From assembly GCA_028290305.1 (NCBI GenBank), contig JAQGKC010000266.1, forward strand, positions 1 to 9,079: a stretch of DNA of 9,079 bases, in the 5' to 3' direction. The translations under genes and the position numbers were made by a program. How positions within the stretch are numbered: position 1 is the first letter of the stretch; the number at the start of each line of letters is the position of its first letter. The DNA is from Bradyrhizobium sp. Lineage in GTDB: Bacteria; Pseudomonadota; Alphaproteobacteria; Rhizobiales; Xanthobacteraceae. Positions 5,901 to 9,079 of this stretch are shown one piece after another. The notes under the pieces are model-generated. The model ran no database searches and was not told where the DNA came from. It saw nothing but the letters and a program-made list of their open reading frames with translations.

Positions 5901-8453
5901 GCGCCGGACCTCATCCGTGGTCGGATGCGGCGACCAGTGAACACCGCCCCTTTGGAGGTATTCAAGGCATACCTCCACGCCGCGGTCGCTCCGATCCAAG
6001 GTCGTGTACAGCGTCAGCCGCAAGCACGCCACGGCGGCAATGTCGACGAGGTTTTCGGCGCGGCGCGAAAGCATGATGAGCCGATCTTCCGCCGCCGCCA
6101 GATCGGCGGTCAGCAGCTCGCACTCGGCCAAGCGGTACTCGATCGAAAAGGTGAGCTCGTATTGCCGCTCCCAACTGTCCTCCGTCAGCAGCGCGCGGCC
6201 AGCCGCGAGATAACTCAGCGCCGAGGTGTAGGCCGTTGAAGTCTTTGCGCGCTTGCCTGCAATAAGATTGAGTTCGGCGACCCGGTCGCGCTCTTCCCGC
6301 GAATGGATCAGCGCGGCACCGCGGTCGAGCTGGTTTACAATCTCGAAGATCTTCTCCTCTAGCTCTTCCGACGGTGCTCGTGATGCAAGCATTCGGCCAA
6401 TCCGAAGATGCGCCTCCGCCCGTTCGTCTTCAGGGATGAGTGCGTAGGCCGCCTCCTGAACGCGGTCGTGGAGGAACGCGTAGGAACCGTCCAGGCGGAG
6501 GATCAGCCCCGTGCGGGCAGCCTCCCAAAGCGCTGTGTGGATCCTCTTTTCCGATACGCCGCGTACCAGGGTCAGGGTGGCGGTCTCGGCCACGTTCCCC
6601 AGACAGGCGAGTTGCTTGAGTGCTTGCTGCGTCGTGTCGGACAATCGCTTCAGCTTCGCGACCATGAAATCCACCACGTTGTCGGTGTAGCCTTTGGCGC
6701 GGATGCGCGCTAAGTTCGAGATCCAGACCGCGGCGTCCGCGTCGAACGCGAGGAGCCCTTCCTCGGCCAGCCCCGTGAGGAATTGGATCGCGAAGAACGG
6801 ATTGCCGCCAGTCTTCTCGTGCACCAGCTGCGCCAGAGGATGGGCGGAATCCCGATTGCAGTGCAGGGAATCGACCACGAGTTGGCCGACATCGTCGAGT
6901 CCGAGGGGTGCCAGCACAATCTCATGCGTCCTCGCTCCCGCCTTGCGGATCGCCTCCAGCGTCCGCATGAGCGGGTGAGACGGACTGACCTCGTTGTCGC
7001 GGTAGGCGCCGACCAGCAGGACGTGCCGCACATCCGGATCGGTGACCAGGTGCTCCAGCAGTTCGAGAGTTGCCGCGTCCAGCCATTGCAAATCGTCGAG
7101 GAACAACGCGAGGGGGTGCTCCGGCCGCGCGAACACGCCGAGGAACCGTCGGAGTACCATCTGGAAGCGATTCTGCGCATCTTGCGGCGAAAGATCCGGA
7201 ACGGGCGGCTGTTTCCCGATGACGAACTCGACCTCGGGGATGAGGTTGACGATAAGCTGGCCGTTCGGGCCTACCGCGTCCTCCAGCGCGCCCCGCCACT
7301 GGCCCACCTCCGCTTCGCTCTTGGCGAGGATCTGACGGATGAGGGTCTGGAAGGCTTGTGCCAAGGTCGTGTACGGGATGTCGCGCTTGTACTGATCGAA
7401 CTTGCCGGACGCAAAGAGGCCGCGCGGCGGAACCAGCGCCTTGTGCAGCTCATTCACGACGGAAGATTTGCCGACGCCGGAATAACCGGATACGAGCACT
7501 AGTTCTGGTGTGCCGTGGGCCACGACGCGGTCGAAGGCTGCGAGCAGGGCATCGATCTCGCGCTCCCGCCCATACAGTTTCTCCGGGATCAGCAACCTGT
7601 CCGAAGGGTCGTGCGTGCCCAGCGGGAACGGATCGATACGGCCATGCGATTCCCATTCCCCCAAGCACCGTCGAAGATCGGCTTCGAGGCCGGACGCGGT
7701 CTGGTAGCGCTCCTCGGCGGTCTTGGCGAGGAGCTTCATCACATTAGCCGAGAGCGGCCCCGGCACGCCCGCGACCCGCTCGTTGGGCGGCACCGGTTGC
7801 CGCGCGATATGGCAGTGCACCCACTCCATCGGATCGGCGGCGGTGAAGGGAAGTTGCCCTGTCAACATCTCGTAGAAAGTGACACCCAGAGCATAGAGAT
7901 CGCTACGGGAGTCCACCGAGCGGTTCATCCTGCCGGTTTGTTCCGGCGCCATGTAAGCGAGCGTCCCCGCGATCACCTCCGGCGGCGTGGGGGCTTGATG
8001 CTCGCGCGGCAGACGCGAGGCAATGCCGAACCCCGTCAGCCACACGCCGCCGCTTGCCGCGTCCACCAGGATGTTTGCCGGCTTGATGTCTTTGTGGATG
8101 AGGCCTCGCTCATGGACTCGGCGGAGTGCCCCCGCGAGAGGGATCGCGACGCGCAGGAAATGCGATACGTCCAGTGGTCGGCCAAGTAGCCGATCGAGCG
8201 GCGCACCGCCGGGATCCTCAAGCACCAGCGTCATGCGGTCGTTGTAGTGCGTCAGTGCGACCGGGCGCGCCGCCCAGTCAGCGTCAAGTTCGGCTTTGAG
8301 CGCATATTCGTGTTTAAGCCGTTCGACGGCACCGAGCGACGTTTCTTCCGCGGCAACAAGCAGGATCGGCGGCAACGCGTTGCCGGAGCCGCGGGAGAGA
8401 GCGATGTCTCCCTCCCTCAGCGGCGAGAACACGTAACTCGAAAGCTCCTTCAC
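2967..8453 (-). CDS. Giant kinase-like/ATPase/TPR/GAF/PAS hybrid sensor histidine kinase
   Basis: This 1828-residue protein is of the type usually named trifunctional serine/threonine kinase/ATP-binding protein/sensor histidine kinase. No membrane segment is evident, so it is cytoplasmic. Domains in order: kinase-like (about 1-270; HKDIKPAN 120-127, APE 169-171); AAA/STAND ATPase (about 290-700; Walker A GYSGVGKS 323-330, Walker B LALFLDD 448-454, GNPFF 550-554); TPR-like helices (about 700-1270); GAF (about 1300-1455); PAS (about 1463-1580); HisKA with phospho-acceptor H1609 in AHEINQPL; HATPase_c with N-box N1722/N1726, DCGVG 1758-1762 and GMGMGL 1782-1787. The histidine kinase core looks active. 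DFG is replaced by GFG (141-143) and no beta3 lysine is seen, so serine/threonine kinase activity is doubtful. There is no receiver domain and no response regulator nearby, so the partner is unknown. GTG 8453 is chosen because AGGAGG lies 5 bases upstream. The frame is uninterrupted. Confidence 0.95.
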   Translation of the reverse strand: MKELSSYVFSPLREGDIALSRGSGNALPPILLVAAEETSLGAVERLKHEYALKAELDADWAARPVALTHYNDRMTLVLEDPGGAPLDRLLGRPLDVSHFLRVAIPLAGALRRVHERGLIHKDIKPANILVDAASGGVWLTGFGIASRLPREHQAPTPPEVIAGTLAYMAPEQTGRMNRSVDSRSDLYALGVTFYEMLTGQLPFTAADPMEWVHCHIARQPVPPNERVAGVPGPLSANVMKLLAKTAEERYQTASGLEADLRRCLGEWESHGRIDPFPLGTHDPSDRLLIPEKLYGREREIDALLAAFDRVVAHGTPELVLVSGYSGVGKSSVVNELHKALVPPRGLFASGKFDQYKRDIPYTTLAQAFQTLIRQILAKSEAEVGQWRGALEDAVGPNGQLIVNLIPEVEFVIGKQPPVPDLSPQDAQNRFQMVLRRFLGVFARPEHPLALFLDDLQWLDAATLELLEHLVTDPDVRHVLLVGAYRDNEVSPSHPLMRTLEAIRKAGARTHEIVLAPLGLDDVGQLVVDSLHCNRDSAHPLAQLVHEKTGGNPFFAIQFLTGLAEEGLLAFDADAAVWISNLARIRAKGYTDNVVDFMVAKLKRLSDTTQQALKQLACLGNVAETATLTLVRGVSEKRIHTALWEAARTGLILRLDGSYAFLHDRVQEAAYALIPEDERAEAHLRIGRMLASRAPSEELEEKIFEIVNQLDRGAALIHSREERDRVAELNLIAGKRAKTSTAYTSALSYLAAGRALLTEDSWERQYELTFSIEYRLAECELLTADLAAAEDRLIMLSRRAENLVDIAAVACLRLTLYTTLDRSDRGVEVCLEYLQRGGVHWSPHPTTDEVRREYDRIWQQVGSRSTEELVGLPLMSNPEVHATLDVLTEVVTPALFTDEKLLSLVICRMVNLSLEHGNSDGSCFAYVWLGMILGPHFGDYRGGFRFGRLGYDLVEERGLHRYQARAYMSFGNLVMPWTRHIQTGRDLVRRAFDAANKIGDLTFAAYSCNNLNTNLLATGDPLGDAQREAENGLDFARKARFGLVIDIITAQLGLIRTLRGLTPEFGSFNDKEFNESQFEDHLQSDPRLALPECWYWVRKLQARVYANDYASAIEAASKAQPLLWTSPSFFEVAEFHFYDAIARAAQFDAVSAGERARHLETLAAHHRQLEVWAENCPENFENRAALVAAEIARLEGRELDAERLYEQAIRSARANGFIHNEALANELASRFYAARGFEKIARVYLQDARYGYLRWGADGKVRQLEQLYPHLRDAAVPASRTATIGAPVERLDVGTVLKAAQAVSGEIVLGELIKTLLRIAVEHAGAERGLLILFPGDEPRIAAEATTGRGQVEVMLRQTAVSPAELPGSVLHYVIRTRESVILDDALAQNPFSSDEYICQKHARSILCLPLVKQSKLIGVLYLENNLASHVFTPARISVLELLASQAAISLENARLYNDLQEREARIRRLVDSNIIGIVIWDFQGRIIEANEAFLDILGYAREDLVSGRLRWTELTPAEWRDADDQTVAELKAAGTVQPREKEYFHKDGSRVPVLLGATTFGDRQDEGVAFVLDLTERKHAEEALRKAQADLAHVTRVTTLGEMTASIAHEINQPLAAVVANAEACLRWLDRGTPDRDAARRSVEWVLDDGNRASEVIRRIRALANKTDIEKAPLDINDVVSEVIALVRRELISHRVLLRMEFAPALPMILADRVQLQQVIINLVMNGIEAMQSVTDRRELVIRSSQDETHQVLVSVTDCGVGISADHADRLFNAFFTTKSSGMGMGLSICRSIMEAHGGRLWATANVPRGATFQFTLPVNADMRREVA

Positions 8454-8458
8454 GAGAA

Positions 8459-8473
8459 CCTCCTGCCAGGAGG
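8459..8473 (-). promoter_or_regulatory. Shine-Dalgarno inside a perfect hairpin
   Basis: On the minus strand CCTCCTGGCAGGAGG precedes the GTG start at 8453 by 5 bases. AGGAGG (8459-8464) is a near-ideal Shine-Dalgarno. The CCTCCT just before it is its exact complement, giving a six-base-pair stem with a GGC loop that would hide the whole ribosome binding site. Translation could be limited by this hairpin and released by binding or unfolding. The pairing is seen directly; a regulatory role is inferred. Confidence 0.6.
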
Positions 8474-8487
8474 ATTACCTTAGTTTG

Positions 8488-8516
8488 ATTAGGTTACGCC
8501 TGCTCTCGCCCGTCAA
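8488..8516 (-). promoter_or_regulatory. Candidate housekeeping promoter of the histidine kinase gene
   Basis: TTGACG (8511-8516, minus strand) and CCTAAT (8488-8493) are separated by 17 bases, matching 5 of 6 and 4 of 6 positions of the sigma-70 consensus. Transcription would begin near 8481, giving a leader of about 28 bases made up almost entirely of the hairpin over the ribosome binding site. The -10 box is weak, so this is only a candidate. Confidence 0.4.
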
Positions 8517-8589
8517 TCCAAAACAGATGCCCGAAAATGCGATCGTATCAGGATCGGTGCCATATTATGGCCAGACGATGGCGAGAACC

Positions 8590-8740
8590 GCGCTGGCCTT
8601 TTGCTCATGAAGCCGAGGTGTTTTATCGAGGAAGAATGCGCCGACGAAGTGATCGATAAATCAACAGGCTTCCGGTAATGGCACCAGAAGCGGCCATTCC
8701 GGCTTTGGAGCCCAAAAACGGACATCCGCATGATTGCCTG
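8590..8740 (-). repeat. Degenerate dispersed intergenic repeat (SITSSA type)
   Basis: Read on the minus strand, 8627-8656 encodes SITSSAHSSS, close to the SITSSARAS peptide that recurs in spurious ORFs of a dispersed repeat in Bradyrhizobium and related genomes (recalled, not searched). It is preceded by MRMSVFGLQSRNG-type sequence, also typical of those pseudo-ORFs. No frame across the region is open and plausible as a protein. An imperfect inverted repeat, CCGGTAATGGC and GCCATTCCGG, spans 8672-8702 with one unpaired T. Ends are not defined. The rest of 8454-8815 holds no gene that I can support. Confidence 0.4.
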
Positions 8741-8815
8741 CGCATGTGATTAAACAGAGTAAAGGCAGTCGACCAAGAACTCATAAGTTTTCGAACGCCT
8801 AACAGGGCAAAAACT

Positions 8816-9079
8816 TTAGATTCCGAAATCTCTAACGTTATAGCCACTAGGCTGCGTGAATTCGAAAGCTGCGGCAGCGCGCACCACATCCTCCTTGCAA
8901 TAAGATCTTCCCACGATCTGAAGGCCCACCGGCATGCCGTCCGGCGCGATGTCCGCACAAACCGATGCGGCAGGCTGTCCGGTCAGGTTGAACGGATAGG
9001 TATAGAAAACCCATGAGACCAGGTTTTTATCGCCCAAGGCATCAGGAATATTTTTTCCTACGCCGAGTGATGTCACCGG
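8816..9079 (-). CDS. Amidase-signature enzyme, C-terminal part (runs off the window)
   Basis: These are the last 87 codons and stop (TAA 8816-8818) of an amidase-signature hydrolase, related to GatA and allophanate hydrolase-type amidases, which cleave amide bonds in the cytoplasm. The family's C-terminal signature is clear: FYTYPFNLTGQPAASV, PDGMPVGLQIVGR and VVRAAAAFE. The Ser-cisSer-Lys catalytic residues lie in the N-terminal part outside the window, so activity and substrate cannot be judged. The frame is open to the window edge at 9079, so the GTG at 9076 is not taken as a start. The gene points toward the histidine kinase gene with 362 bases between them. No convincing terminator was found after it. 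Confidence 0.88.
   Translation of the reverse strand, partial: PVTSLGVGKNIPDALGDKNLVSWVFYTYPFNLTGQPAASVCADIAPDGMPVGLQIVGRSYCKEDVVRAAAAFEFTQPSGYNVRDFGI

Noticed and set aside
3250..8189. Many plus-strand open frames of 60-240 codons opposite the large gene
   Set aside because: They are antisense shadows of a continuous, motif-rich 1828-codon frame and show low-complexity Arg/Ser/Ala composition.
8785..8816. AAGTTTT/AAAACTT inverted repeat at the amidase stop as a terminator
   Set aside because: The stem is AT-rich, the inner pairing is poor and no T run follows in the right place.
8623..8958. A 111-codon minus-strand frame overlapping the amidase end
   Set aside because: More than a third of it is an out-of-frame copy of the clear amidase C-terminus, and the rest lies in repeat debris.
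1..9079. tRNA, rRNA, CRISPR array, nod box or type III tts box
   Set aside because: No regularly spaced repeats, cloverleaf or rRNA sequence were noticed, and partial matches to nod or tts boxes were too weak to report.

Overview
The window looks like an accessory or gene-decay stretch of a high-GC alphaproteobacterial chromosome. A Bradyrhizobium-type member of the Nitrobacteraceae is the best guess. The basis is GC-rich coding sequence, a very large cytoplasmic kinase-like/ATPase/histidine kinase protein of the sort common in that group, an IS110 remnant, and intergenic debris that reads like the repeat family often mis-annotated there as tiny ORFs (SITSSA-type peptide). The assignment is recalled from memory, not searched. 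All genes found are on the minus strand.

Right edge (8816-9079): the last 87 codons of an amidase-signature enzyme, with its N-terminal catalytic part outside the window. Positions 8454-8815 hold no convincing gene. They hold a degenerate repeat copy, a candidate promoter and, immediately before the next gene, a palindrome that buries its Shine-Dalgarno sequence.

Centre (2967-8453): one intact 1828-residue gene, read from a GTG start. Its order is kinase-like domain, AAA/STAND-type ATPase, long TPR-like helical region, GAF, PAS, HisKA and HATPase_c. The histidine kinase half keeps all its motifs. The kinase-like domain lacks the DFG aspartate (it reads GFG) and shows no beta3 lysine, so the usual 'serine/threonine kinase' label is doubtful. 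No response regulator is visible. A modest intrinsic terminator lies about 190 bases downstream.

Left (about 174-2363): four minus-strand gene remnants packed end to end. In transcription order they are the first 36 codons of an MGT-like glycosyltransferase with a good ribosome binding site; a Tat-signal, HisC-like PLP aminotransferase that is whole except for a one-base deletion 22 codons before its original stop; the middle of a metallo-beta-lactamase-fold hydrolase with both ends lost, an amber codon, frameshifts and a missing zinc ligand; and the C-terminal half of an IS110-family transposase.

The four remnants do not form a recognisable pathway. Junctions fall within a few bases of homology ends, which suggests successive deletions or recombinations. 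I see no tRNA, rRNA, CRISPR array or phage gene. I also do not see a clearly new multi-gene system. The most unusual items are the kinase-dead-looking N-terminus of the giant sensor kinase, the hairpin over its start, and the abutting gene mosaic.
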